NCBI GenBank assembly: GCA_019359275.1 | Contig: JAHHHP010000016.1 | Span: 22,560-86,559 of the forward strand | Length of the DNA stretch: 64,000 bases | Source of the DNA: Myxacorys chilensis ATA2-1-KO14 | GTDB taxonomy: Bacteria > Cyanobacteriota > Cyanobacteriia > Leptolyngbyales > Leptolyngbyaceae | Reading direction: 5' to 3' | In this document: positions 33,870-43,076 of the stretch, in pieces | Layout: each line of letters starts with the position of its first letter | Numbering within the stretch: position 1 is the first letter of the stretch | Program-made: the position numbers and the translations under genes | Notes under the pieces: model-generated | Databases searched by the model: none | The model's input: the letters and a program-made list of their open reading frames with translations, nothing else | What the model was told of the DNA's origin: nothing

Positions 33870-34829
33870 CTAATTGCGGGATGTATCGTTTGTAGAATTG
33901 CGAAATTCGAGGTCAACGCCTTCTCGACGAGTGCGAAGATCATAATAAACCACAGCTTTGAGCGTTTGCCAAAACGGAAGTGTGAACAGACCCACTAATA
34001 GGAAGAGAAGAATTCCTGCTAAGCAAGCCAACACAAACCACCCAATTGCGGAAGCATCTTGAGCCCGAATTAAACTGGCTGTACCAATGAGTGTGGGTAC
34101 AACTGGGATAGCGGCCAACCCATACAAGGGCAGAGTGACCAACGTTGCGATCGTCAGAATAATTAAAATTCGGTGGGCTGACCCTTTTGAAAGGTTCCAG
34201 CTTCGTCCAATCATATCAAAGGCGTTGGTGTCACCTTCCATCGCGATCGCCACTTCTGGAATGTAGAAGTGCGCCCAGAACCAAAAATATATCGCTAGGC
34301 TGGCCAGCGAGACTAAGACTGCGAAGATGGCAGATACCCCTGGGTAGTCTCGAAGCGCGATCGCTGGAATGATGATCAGTAGGTTTTGCGCGATCGACAG
34401 GCCAAAATTAATGCCAAACATCACGCACCCGACCGCAATGTGGACGAGCAAAAAGCTCCACATCCGGGGTCTTATCTGTCGAAGCGCGGTTCGGCTGTCT
34501 TCAGGCTGTCCGCTCAGTTCGCCATAGGCGAGGCGAGCAATGAGCGCAGAGTTGAGGCTTGATCGTGCTCCGCAATAGACTGCTAACCCAATCCAAGGAA
34601 GGATCAGCAGCAGCAAAATGAGCGAAACAAAATTTTGACCTTGGCTTAGGGCGAGGGGTACGAAGGCGGCGGTGAGCAAGATCAGCAGCGTGACCCACGG
34701 CAACATTGCCCAAAGGGTCGCTTTGACTGAGATGCTAAGGTAGGGCTTGAGGTGGGAACTGTAGAGCCGAAACCCAGCGCTGACGACGTTACCAACGCTC
34801 ATCGGTCTCATCGGGCTTGAATTCGTCAT
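33870..34829 (-). CDS. Six-helix membrane protein, GPDase-domain-like (YciC-like)
   Basis: A 319-residue protein with six hydrophobic helices. It has the layout of membrane proteins resembling the glycerophosphodiester-phosphodiesterase membrane domain or YciC families, with the segment FDMIGRSWNLSKGSAHRILIIL as the most characteristic part. Substrate and role are unknown. A GGCGGTGATC site precedes ATG 34829; the GTG at 34835 lies within it. The downstream RDD gene suggests a two-gene membrane unit. Confidence is in the gene and its membrane nature rather than function. Confidence 0.75.
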   Translation of the reverse strand: MTNSSPMRPMSVGNVVSAGFRLYSSHLKPYLSISVKATLWAMLPWVTLLILLTAAFVPLALSQGQNFVSLILLLLILPWIGLAVYCGARSSLNSALIARLAYGELSGQPEDSRTALRQIRPRMWSFLLVHIAVGCVMFGINFGLSIAQNLLIIIPAIALRDYPGVSAIFAVLVSLASLAIYFWFWAHFYIPEVAIAMEGDTNAFDMIGRSWNLSKGSAHRILIILTIATLVTLPLYGLAAIPVVPTLIGTASLIRAQDASAIGWFVLACLAGILLFLLVGLFTLPFWQTLKAVVYYDLRTRREGVDLEFRNSTNDTSRN

Positions 34830-35138
34830 GATCACCGCCGCTGTAGTTAAAGATCGGATGAACTTAAAGTTGACGCTATTTGAGGCAAGCTAACGAGTAG
34901 ATTGTAGATTGTAATTTGTAATTCGGAGAAAGTTGCTCCAGAAGGGCATGTAGCGCCATATTTGAAATTTCATTGGGCGATCGCTTGACTTTGGGCGGTG
35001 GCCAAATCAGCGCCTCGACTTGAGAAGATGCACACAGGTGGCAGGGAAAACTATCCGCAGGAAGTTCTACTTCTCTACATTTTGAACGCTATCCTAATCG
35101 CTACACCTATGCAGTATTCTGCTTACCTCTGGCCAGTT
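34830..35138. other. Spacer holding a partial copy of the emrB-like gene
   Basis: About 310 bp. Bases 34977-35010 match 35287-35320 (inside the 3' end of the adjacent emrB-like gene) at 33 of 34 positions, in the same orientation. The surrounding sequence is not alike. No functional element is otherwise visible. Confidence 0.6.
34977..35010. repeat. 34-bp duplicate of an internal emrB-like segment
   Basis: The sequence gcgatcgcttgactttgggc... is repeated at 35287-35320 with one mismatch (c/t). It starts at a HIP1 site. It is probably a relic of local duplication or recombination at the end of the efflux cluster. Confidence 0.85.
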
Positions 35139-36710
35139 TTAATGCCCTGCACTCATGCCAGACGCTTTGATCTTTTTGAAAAAGAGAATCGCTAGACCAC
35201 TCAGCAGCAGTGAGAACCCAATGAAATAGAAGCAATCATTGAATGCCTGCACATAGGCTTCGCGACGAACAATGTTGCCGAGAGACGCGATCGCTTGACT
35301 TTGGGCGGTGGCTAAATCAGATCCGCGACTGATGAAATACTGCGTCGCCTGATTGAGGCGTTCTTGCGTCGCCGGATTAAAGACCGATAGATTTTCAGAG
35401 AGGCGATTGGAATGAAACTGTTCCCGTTGAGTCAGCAGCGTTGCGATCGCGGCAATGCCAAACGAGCCGCCTAAATTCCGCATCATATTAAATAATCCCG
35501 ATGCCGACCCTGCTTGAGAGGGCGGTAAGTTCGCTGTAGCGACCGACGAAAGCGGAACCATGATTAACGGTTGCCCGGCTGCCCGCACGAGTTGCGACCA
35601 GCGTAATTGATCGAGTCCGGTCAGGTTCGTCAGGGTCGAATTCATAAAACAACTGACCGCAAATAAACTCACCCCGACTCCAATAATTAACCGGATATCG
35701 ATGCGCTGCATTAACTTTGGTACAAACGGAATGATCAATAGCTGGGGAAACCCAACCCACATCAGGACTTCTCCGATCTGCATCGCGTTATAGCCCTGAA
35801 TTTGTCCGAGATAGAGCGGCATGACGTAAACCGAGCCATATAGCCCTACTCCTAACGCCACGTTCACAATGCTGGCAAGCCCAAAGTTCCGTTCTTTCAT
35901 CAGTCTTAAGTTGATGAACGGCTTCTTTCGAGTCAGTTCGATCCAGAAGAAAATTGTGAGGAAAATCACGGCTAGCGCTGTTAGCCGCATGACCAAAGCC
36001 GAGCTAAACCAATCCTTGCGGCTCCCTTCTTCCAACACGACTTGCAGCGATCCTAGCCCAATCGCCATGGCTAAGATGCCAAACCAATCGCCATCTTTGA
36101 GCAACTCCAATCGCATCGGACGGGCATCAAGCGCGTACGCAACTGCCGCCAATAACATCAGTCCTGGCACTACGTTGATGTAAAACACATAATGCCAGCT
36201 AAAATTTTCGGTTAACCAACCGCCTAACGTCGGGCCGATCGAGGGAGCGAAGGTGGCGGTGATGCCAAATAGGGCCATGCCGATGGGTTGTTTCGCGGGA
36301 GGAAGCGTGGTCAGCAACACGTTAAACGCCATCGGAATCAAGATGCCGCCTGTAAAGCCTTGCAACGCCCGAAACACGATCATCGAGGGCAAGTTCCAGG
36401 CAAAGGCGCACAGAATTGAAAATAGGATAAAAAAGCTAGCGTTGACGAGGATGTAGCGCCGCGTCGAGAAGACTTGAGATAGCCATCCAGTCAACGGAAT
36501 GACGATAATTTCAGCCACCAAATAAGAGGTCGAGATCCACGATCCTTCTTCTAACGTGGCTCCCAGTGCCGCTTGAATATCTTGAAGCGAAGAGTTGGTA
36601 ATTTGAATGTCAAGCACTGCCATGAATGCACCTAGGACGGTGCCAAACACGCCAACCCAAGTTTTGAAAGAAACACGATCGCTCGGCTGGGGGTGAGCAA
36701 CAGTAGTCAT
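35139..36710 (-). CDS. EmrB-like MFS efflux pump (DHA2, 14 helices)
   Basis: A 523-residue proton-driven drug exporter of the DHA2 family with about 14 membrane helices. Motif A-like LTGWLSQVFSTRRYILV and motif C-type SIGPTLGGWLTENFSWHYVFYINVVPG are visible. It pairs with an EmrA-like adaptor made two genes upstream and would export lipophilic compounds across both membranes with a TolC-type channel (not in this window). ATG 36710 has a GAGG site and lies 10 bp after the upstream MFS gene. The 3' end carries the segment duplicated in the spacer. Confidence 0.92.
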   Translation of the reverse strand: MTTVAHPQPSDRVSFKTWVGVFGTVLGAFMAVLDIQITNSSLQDIQAALGATLEEGSWISTSYLVAEIIVIPLTGWLSQVFSTRRYILVNASFFILFSILCAFAWNLPSMIVFRALQGFTGGILIPMAFNVLLTTLPPAKQPIGMALFGITATFAPSIGPTLGGWLTENFSWHYVFYINVVPGLMLLAAVAYALDARPMRLELLKDGDWFGILAMAIGLGSLQVVLEEGSRKDWFSSALVMRLTALAVIFLTIFFWIELTRKKPFINLRLMKERNFGLASIVNVALGVGLYGSVYVMPLYLGQIQGYNAMQIGEVLMWVGFPQLLIIPFVPKLMQRIDIRLIIGVGVSLFAVSCFMNSTLTNLTGLDQLRWSQLVRAAGQPLIMVPLSSVATANLPPSQAGSASGLFNMMRNLGGSFGIAAIATLLTQREQFHSNRLSENLSVFNPATQERLNQATQYFISRGSDLATAQSQAIASLGNIVRREAYVQAFNDCFYFIGFSLLLSGLAILFFKKIKASGMSAGH

Positions 36711-36720
36711 AAGATGCCCT

Positions 36721-38019
36721 CTAAGAATGAGGCGGATACGGTTCTGGCGGATCGAGTAGCCCAAGACGGGAGTAGATCGGCAGAACGAGTTGACGCAAGG
36801 CGGGAAGTTGGCGACCGAAAATGAGCGAACCTACAATACATACCCCTCCGCCGAGCAACAGCGTGTTGGGCGCACCAATGCGACTTGCTAAACTGCCTGC
36901 CAAAAGGTTTCCAAACGTCACCATGCCAATAAAGGCGATCGAATAGAAACTCATGACTCGCCCCCGCTTATCGTCTTCCACAATGGTTTGCAGCACCGTA
37001 TTGCTAGAAGTAGACTGCAAAATTAAACTTCCGCCTAAAACAAACATTGCAGGGAGTGAAATCAGCAGCGATTGTGACTGAGAAAACACCATCAGCGCGA
37101 CGCCAAAAATAGCCGGAGCGATAGTAATGATTTTGCCGAGTCCTACAACACTTCGACGAGAACTGAGGTAAACTGCCGAACAAAGTGCCCCCAGTCCAGA
37201 GGCGGCCATTAGAAAGCCCAATGTCTCAGCCCCGCCATGCAAAATCTGGGTTGCAAAAATTGGGGCAAGAACTGTGTATGGCATTCCCGCTAAGCTAACC
37301 AAGGCAATCAGCAGCAGAATCGCGCGAATTGGCGGAAACCCAAACGCATACTGAAAGCCTTCTTTCAGGCGTTGCATAACTGTATCGTTGGCTTTGTTGG
37401 ATGCAGCCCCTCGCCGCGATCGCAATCGCATTGCCAGCAAGCCAATAATCACCGCTACATAGCTCACTGTATCGATCAGAAAGCAGGTTCCAACTCCCAC
37501 CGCCGCAATGAGCAACCCTGCGATCGCTGGGCCTACCAATCTTGCTGCGCTAAACATGGAAGAATTAAGCGCGATCGCGTTGCCTAAATTCTCTCGCCGC
37601 TCAACGAGTTCGACCACAAACGCCTGCCGCGCTGGAACATCGATCGCGTTCACGACTCCTTGAAAAACGCTCAGCAGGACAATGTGCCAAATATCAATTG
37701 TGCCTGTGATGGCGAGTACCGTTAATCCCAGCGATTGCAGTAGCGATAACGCTTGGGTGGCAATCAGCACATGATGGCGATTCCAGCGATCGACAAGTAC
37801 CCCAGCGATTGGGCTGAGCAAAAAATTTGGCGCTTGTTGAGCAAACCCAACCACTCCTAAAAGCAACGCCGAGTTGGTTAAGCTGTAGACCAACCAAATA
37901 ACCGCCGTCTGGGTCATCCACGTTCCAATCAGAGACAGTCCTTGCCCTGCAAAGAAGAGACGATAGTTACGCGATTGAAAGGCTCGAAGGACGGAAGTTA
38001 GCTGGCTCTGAGAGTTCAT
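36721..38019 (-). CDS. MFS transporter (EntS/MFS_3-like, 12 helices)
   Basis: A 432-residue major facilitator with about 12 helices. It begins FQSRNYRLFFAGQGLSLIGTWMTQTA and has the motif-A region AGVLVDRWNRHHVLIATQ. The pattern is that of the MFS_3/EntS-like family, which includes siderophore exporters. It sits between the EmrA-like and EmrB-like genes, same direction, 10 bp from the latter, so it shares their transcript. Substrate is unknown. Confidence 0.9.
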   Translation of the reverse strand: MNSQSQLTSVLRAFQSRNYRLFFAGQGLSLIGTWMTQTAVIWLVYSLTNSALLLGVVGFAQQAPNFLLSPIAGVLVDRWNRHHVLIATQALSLLQSLGLTVLAITGTIDIWHIVLLSVFQGVVNAIDVPARQAFVVELVERRENLGNAIALNSSMFSAARLVGPAIAGLLIAAVGVGTCFLIDTVSYVAVIIGLLAMRLRSRRGAASNKANDTVMQRLKEGFQYAFGFPPIRAILLLIALVSLAGMPYTVLAPIFATQILHGGAETLGFLMAASGLGALCSAVYLSSRRSVVGLGKIITIAPAIFGVALMVFSQSQSLLISLPAMFVLGGSLILQSTSSNTVLQTIVEDDKRGRVMSFYSIAFIGMVTFGNLLAGSLASRIGAPNTLLLGGGVCIVGSLIFGRQLPALRQLVLPIYSRLGLLDPPEPYPPHS

Positions 38020-38202
38020 AGTCGAAGATCGGTTGAAGAGAGAATACCTCAGAATTGCGGGGAGGTTTGAGTCGCAAAATCCGCAAGGAATCGCAATTTT
38101 GATCTGAGGAAGAGGATGCGCTAGGACAAATAGAACCTCAAAACCAATGAAGAATGTATCCGTCCCTAGAGAGGATTGATGGTCTCCCCTCTCAACCCCC
38201 TA

Positions 38203-39636
38203 CTATTTCCCTGTCTCAACCGTTACTTCTGCTGACATACCAGGAGTAATAGCCTGCTCATACCCATGAATGCTGTTGCTATCAAACACTACCTTCACCG
38301 GAATCCGCTGCACGACCTTGGTGAAGTTGCCCGTCGCATTGTCAGGAGGTAAGAGGGCAAATTGTGCTCCTGAAGCAGGCGATAAGCTGTCGATATGGCC
38401 CGTAAATTCGTGGCTAGGGAACGAGTCTAGCTTGATCTCCACTGCTTGCCCCGGATGCATCTTCTCAAGTTGCGTCTCTTTAAAGTTTGCTGTCACCCAG
38501 TACTGATTGTCTACGATCGCCATTAGCGGAGTTCCTGGCTGCACTTGCTGACCGACTTCTACCGTTTTGCGACCAATTCGACCGCTGACAGGTGCAGTAA
38601 TGTTGACATATGAAAGCTGAAGCTTGGCATTCTTGAGCGCGACTTGTGCCTGCTTGATAGCAGCTTGCGATGTTTGAAACTCGCTCCGACTTGCATCCGT
38701 CTGAACGCCTTTAGCTTGGGCTTGCTGCACTTCACCTTGAGAGGACTCTAGTCCCGCTTGAGCCGTTGCCACGCCTTGTTGGGCTTGAGCGACTTTGGCT
38801 TGGGCTTGGCGAATTCCCTCGGAGGCAGCATCCCGCTGGGCGCGAGCTACATCATACGCTTGCCGCGCCGCATCAAGTTCTCGACGGGCAACCGCTCCAG
38901 AGCCAAACAAGCTTTGGAATCGCGTGTAGTCAGTTTGGGCTTTCCGCAAATTTGCTTCCGCTTGGGCAAGTTCGGCTTGGGCGCGAGGAACGCCCGCTTG
39001 CGCTTCAGACACCTGAGCTTGTGCTTGTGCGATCGCGGCTTGAGCTGTGCCAATGCCGCCTTGAGCCTGAGTATTCGCGGCTTGAGCATTTTTCGCCGCC
39101 AAATCAATATTGACCTGAGCCGTATTTGCTTTGCTCTGAGCCGCCGTTAATTCGGCTTGAGCTTGAGCAAGCTTGACTTGCAAATCGCGTGAATCGAGCT
39201 TGATCAAGGGCTGACCTGCTTGCACCTCTTGGTTATCGCTCACCAACACTTGGTCGACTGTGCCTGCAATCCGAGAGCCGATCTGGTGAATGTTGCCAGT
39301 GACTGTAGCGTTGTCGGTCGATTGGTGAACAGAAGCGTATTGCCACCAGTTATACCCAAACGCACCCGCTACAATCGCGCCTCCAATCCCTGCCCCGGCC
39401 AAAATCTTCTTAATCGGCTTTTTGCGGGTGGTCAAGCGCTCTTTTGGCAAGCTATCGGCAGTGGGTTCAGTTTTGGGTTCGGGCGGCTTTGTTGTCGTCA
39501 CCTCAACCCGATTGGTTTCGCGAAGCTCTAAAGCATCACGCGGCGGTTGAGCATAACCTGCTGACTTGTGGCCGTTGCGGGTCTGATGGTCGGAGTTGCT
39601 GTCAAAATCGCGATCGTCGAAAGATGTGGTGTTCAT
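38203..39636 (-). CDS. EmrA/HlyD-family membrane fusion protein
   Basis: A 477-residue periplasmic adaptor. The N-terminal 70 residues are cytoplasmic and charged; one membrane helix follows (about 77-97, KKILAGAGIGGAIVAGAFGY). Then come the first lipoyl half (GSRIAGTVDQVLVSDNQEVQ), a long Ala/Gln coiled-coil hairpin (about 150-330), and the second lipoyl half (VNITAPVSGRIGRKTVEVGQ). It would link the inner-membrane pump to a TolC-type channel. The first gene of the efflux cluster; the gap to the MFS gene is 183 bp. Confidence 0.92.
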   Translation of the reverse strand: MNTTSFDDRDFDSNSDHQTRNGHKSAGYAQPPRDALELRETNRVEVTTTKPPEPKTEPTADSLPKERLTTRKKPIKKILAGAGIGGAIVAGAFGYNWWQYASVHQSTDNATVTGNIHQIGSRIAGTVDQVLVSDNQEVQAGQPLIKLDSRDLQVKLAQAQAELTAAQSKANTAQVNIDLAAKNAQAANTQAQGGIGTAQAAIAQAQAQVSEAQAGVPRAQAELAQAEANLRKAQTDYTRFQSLFGSGAVARRELDAARQAYDVARAQRDAASEGIRQAQAKVAQAQQGVATAQAGLESSQGEVQQAQAKGVQTDASRSEFQTSQAAIKQAQVALKNAKLQLSYVNITAPVSGRIGRKTVEVGQQVQPGTPLMAIVDNQYWVTANFKETQLEKMHPGQAVEIKLDSFPSHEFTGHIDSLSPASGAQFALLPPDNATGNFTKVVQRIPVKVVFDSNSIHGYEQAITPGMSAEVTVETGK

Positions 39637-40271
39637 ACTTTAGTAAAACGATGGGATCAAAAAGGACAAAGGACAGAAGAAATATCAACCGTGTATAAAC
39701 TTACTTAAAACAAATTTATTTAGAACACTAAATATCTAACTGCAAACATAATATCATCCCTTTAATTAGAGTGCGTAGTATTATGGCTAAAAGAAAATTC
39801 GGTTTTCCGGTCAAAGCGGGCTAGATATCAGAACGCTATTTGCAGTAAGGATCTGCTGAGGTACAGTTTGGTCTTTTTACGGCAAACATCGTCAACGACT
39901 ACACAAATGCGTGTCTCAACTTCTGTCGCTCAAGCCCTTTAGAACAAGTTTTATCAATAAGGTTTAAGAATTTTCTCATTCAATTGGTTGATTTCGGAGT
40001 TTTCTATAAACGCGGAAATTAAGCCGATTGATGTAGGTGAAAGATGATAATTATGGTCATGATTTCATTTCAGTTACTGTACTCGCTCATGTGTGTATCT
40101 GAGTTTCGAGGGGTTGTTGTCACGGCTGCGAACTATAAGGTCTAGCAGAAGTCATCGACGGAGCAGAAAATTCTTCTAAGCTGAATATTCAGGGTCGGTG
40201 GATGCTGAAGAATTTGCTATTCTCAGCCTACTTCCCTGCTCATGCTTATCCAGAACTCACGTTACTTAGAC
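39637..40271. other. Long spacer between divergent efflux cluster and bvdR
   Basis: About 635 bp, AT-rich. A palindrome ATTTAG-AACA-CTAAAT (39718-39733) lies 82 bp upstream of the emrA-like start and could be an operator of the efflux cluster. No RNA gene or other ORF is evident, and a good promoter pair was not found. Confidence 0.45.
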
Positions 40272-41267
40272 ATGACACAATTCTCTCAATCGCAGCCAAT
40301 TCGAGTCGGCATTGTTGGGACAGGCTACGCCGCTAAACTCCGAGCAGAAACGATCAACGCCGACGATCGCGCCCAGTTAATTGGCGTCGCAGGACACACG
40401 CCTGAAACAACAAGCGACTTTGGCAACACGCATGGAACACAGACTTTTACCGCGTGGCAAGATTTGATTGGGTGCGATCGCGTGGATCTAGTAGTCGTTT
40501 CTAACCTCAATGCTCAACATGGTGCGATCGCGCGAGCTGCTCTAGAGGCGAATAAGCATGTTGTTGTCGAATATCCGCTCTCGCTCAACGCACAAGAAGG
40601 TGAAGCGCTCTTAACCCTCGCTAAACACCGAAACTGCTTACTTCACGTCGAACATATCGAACTACTGGGCGGCGTTCATCAGGCATTTGTTCAAGCCCTG
40701 CCTCAGATAGGAACGCCATTCTATGCGCGGTACGCTACGCTCAGCCCTCAGCACCCGGCTCCACGCAAATGGACGTATCACACCGAATTGTTCGGATTTC
40801 CCTTATCAGGGGCACTATCGCGGCTCCATCGCCTGATTCACGTCTTTGGTGCGGTGGAAACTGTGAGTTGTCAAAATCGCTATTGGAACCTGCAAGAGTC
40901 GTACTACACCGCTTGCTTATGCGAGGCGCAACTGCGATTCAGAAGTGGACTGATTGCTGATGTCGTGTATGGCAAAGGGGAAACCGTTTGGACGGCTGAG
41001 CGCAAACTAGAGGTGCAAGGCGATCGCGGTGCAGTCGTGTTTGATGGCGATATCGGACGGTTAGTGAATGCAGAGGGCGACCATGCGATCGCGGTCGGCG
41101 GTCGGCGGGGGCTGTTTGCCAAAGATACAGCGGCGGTGATCGATCATCTGCTGCACGGCGCACCGTTATATGTGGCGTCAAAGGAGAGCCTCTATACGCT
41201 TAAGGTTGCTAGTGCTGCCCAGCGATCGGCAGAAACGGGGCGGACAGAATTCATTAGCGGATCGTGA
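40272..41267 (+). CDS. bvdR: Biliverdin reductase BvdR
   Basis: A 331-residue Gfo/Idh/MocA oxidoreductase. Its pattern follows Synechocystis BvdR closely: RVGIVGTGYAAK at the NAD(P) site, HVVVEYPLSL, LHVEHIELLGGVHQAF, PAPRKWTYH, VVYGKGE, GGRRGLF and the C-terminal APLYVASKESLYTLKVA. BvdR reduces biliverdin to bilirubin with NAD(P)H and affects phycobilisome levels. ATG 40272 aligns with the family; ATG 40242 adds ten residues. It stands alone, with no terminator seen between its end and the convergent gene. Confidence 0.9.
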   Translation: MTQFSQSQPIRVGIVGTGYAAKLRAETINADDRAQLIGVAGHTPETTSDFGNTHGTQTFTAWQDLIGCDRVDLVVVSNLNAQHGAIARAALEANKHVVVEYPLSLNAQEGEALLTLAKHRNCLLHVEHIELLGGVHQAFVQALPQIGTPFYARYATLSPQHPAPRKWTYHTELFGFPLSGALSRLHRLIHVFGAVETVSCQNRYWNLQESYYTACLCEAQLRFRSGLIADVVYGKGETVWTAERKLEVQGDRGAVVFDGDIGRLVNAEGDHAIAVGGRRGLFAKDTAAVIDHLLHGAPLYVASKESLYTLKVASAAQRSAETGRTEFISGS

Positions 41268-41306
41268 GGATGACAGGGCGCTCCTCAGCTTGGCGGTGGT
41301 GATCCC

Positions 41307-42581
41307 TTACCGTCCCAATTTGTTCGGGATGCCCTCACAACCGCCTGGAATGGTGCCTCGGCTCCTCGACCCGCCCCAGGCGCAGCAGTAGTAGCGTTGA
41401 GCCTCTGACAAATCCTTGGCGTCTGTGAAATCCGCTCCTTCAATCACGGCTCCTGTGTGAATCCCTGTCTTATAGTTCGGCGGCTCGGTGCGACTCCGGG
41501 GTGTTGCGTTTTCTTTGTCGCCGTAGAACAATCGCGTCCCTGTGAAATCTGCCCCCTGAAGCTTCGCATTGACTAGAATAGTGCGGGCAAAGTTGGTCTT
41601 CACCAAGTCACAGAAGCTCAAATCCGCCCGAATTAAATTTGCCTCCGTCATATCCGTCCAGCGCAAATCGGTTCGGGATAGATCCGCTCCTGCCAACATG
41701 ACCCCCAAATCAATCACGCGCACACCTCGGATGCGATCTTCGGCATAGCCACCCGATCCGTCAAGCATCGCCCGTCCTAAACGCTGATCTCGTTGTAGGG
41801 GCGTCAGTAACTTCGCACTCGATAAAAATCTTAAAATTTTCGCTTTGCCCGAGCCATCAACACTGCTCAGAATCGCCGCCGTTCGTCCTTCTGCGATCGC
41901 GCGTTCTTGCGGCCAATCTTCTAGCAAGCCGTCCTCATCCAACACTAGATCTGATATTCCCTGAAAGTAAGTATCGATGGTTTGCTGTTGGGTAATGGTG
42001 TTTTGTTGAATGGTTAGATCTTTGGAGATCACATACTGTCGCCACGCCACGTAAACAGCCAGAATTGCGATCAAAATTTGCCCCAATGCCCCAAACACTT
42101 CACCCAACGCCCCGATCGCGTCCCAGTTGAGCTGCGTATACAACTGCGCGATCGCCCGATCTGCCCCCAGTAGTTTCAACCCTCCTGCTACTGCTGCTAT
42201 GGCTCCGATCGAGCCAATCAAGGCGGCTCGATCTTCCTCAGACATAAAATCGAGAAAGAACGGCTTCAAGGTTGGAGTCAGCAATTGAATCGACAGAATA
42301 ATGGCGACAAGGGAACCAGCCAGAATGATCCAGACCTGATCGAAAACGAAGCCGACAATAATAATTCCGGTCGCAATCAAGACGATGAGCGGGACACCTA
42401 TTTGAGGGCGTGCAGTCGCTCGGTGAGCGAAATAATCTGCGACAGAACGTTGCTTCCCTGGCAGAGGAGACACCACCACTGGATACTCTTCTACTTCAGT
42501 CGGATGACTGCTATGCCCGTTTTGAGTGGAGCTTGGCAAACGAGATGGGACGGCGTTAGAAGCATTTGGATCAACAGACAT
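41307..42581 (-). CDS. Pentapeptide-repeat membrane protein
   Basis: A 424-residue protein. The N-terminal 60 residues are polar; two to four membrane helices lie between about 60 and 210 (PLIVLIATGIIIVGFVF, IILAGSLVAIILSIQLL, ALGQILIAILAVYVAW). A C-terminal pentapeptide-repeat domain follows (about 290-380: ADLSRTDLRWTDMTEANLIRADLS). A pair TIQQNTITQQQTIDTYFQGIS in the middle is also typical of this cyanobacterial architecture. Pentapeptide repeats form a right-handed quadrilateral helix; the role here is unknown. Start ATG 42581 is preferred over a TTG 54 bp upstream. Confidence 0.85.
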   Translation of the reverse strand: MSVDPNASNAVPSRLPSSTQNGHSSHPTEVEEYPVVVSPLPGKQRSVADYFAHRATARPQIGVPLIVLIATGIIIVGFVFDQVWIILAGSLVAIILSIQLLTPTLKPFFLDFMSEEDRAALIGSIGAIAAVAGGLKLLGADRAIAQLYTQLNWDAIGALGEVFGALGQILIAILAVYVAWRQYVISKDLTIQQNTITQQQTIDTYFQGISDLVLDEDGLLEDWPQERAIAEGRTAAILSSVDGSGKAKILRFLSSAKLLTPLQRDQRLGRAMLDGSGGYAEDRIRGVRVIDLGVMLAGADLSRTDLRWTDMTEANLIRADLSFCDLVKTNFARTILVNAKLQGADFTGTRLFYGDKENATPRSRTEPPNYKTGIHTGAVIEGADFTDAKDLSEAQRYYCCAWGGSRSRGTIPGGCEGIPNKLGR

Positions 42582-43076
42582 AGCAGTAGAAGAAGGCAAT
42601 AGGGGGATGAAACGAGCAGAATCAGGCAGAACCAAACAGAATGTAATCTCTCATGCCCTATCGTACTCGCTCAATCGCATCCTCATCTTCACTGTGAGAG
42701 ACTATTAATTATTTGTAGATAAAAGAATGAACTGGAGACTTTAGAAACTCCCAAGCTGTATATTTATCAGATAAATTAATTCCAACTGCCGACTTTGTAA
42801 GGTAGAGTCCATACAATCCAAATAAGAGCAGGATCGCTTTCAGGCTATGAGTTCGTTTCACAATAGATAAGGCAAGAGAAGGCAAGTCAAACGCAAGACA
42901 AACGTTTGGTGGTTAGCTTCATGCTAGAGTTTGAACTTCTCAGAGCGATGACTCAAATATGTCTTCTTGATGACAAAATAGCGCTCAAATTCCTAAAATT
43001 GCATCCAAACTACCCGATTTAGAGTATTAATATTCTGTGGGTTAATGGATATAACTTACGTGTGGAGTTCCGAGGT
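42582..43076. other. Spacer upstream of the CapA-family gene, nothing recognised
   Basis: About 495 bp, AT-rich. It holds the divergent promoters of the flanking genes, but no RNA gene, repeat or convincing promoter pair was seen. Confidence 0.45.

Noticed and set aside
38141..38202. Inverted repeat AGAGAGG/CCCCTCT after the MFS gene start
   Set aside because: Stem is short and imperfect, with no T-tract, so it is not called as terminator or attenuator.
41272..41306. Terminator between bvdR and the pentapeptide gene
   Set aside because: No stable hairpin with a T-tract was seen in the short convergent gap.
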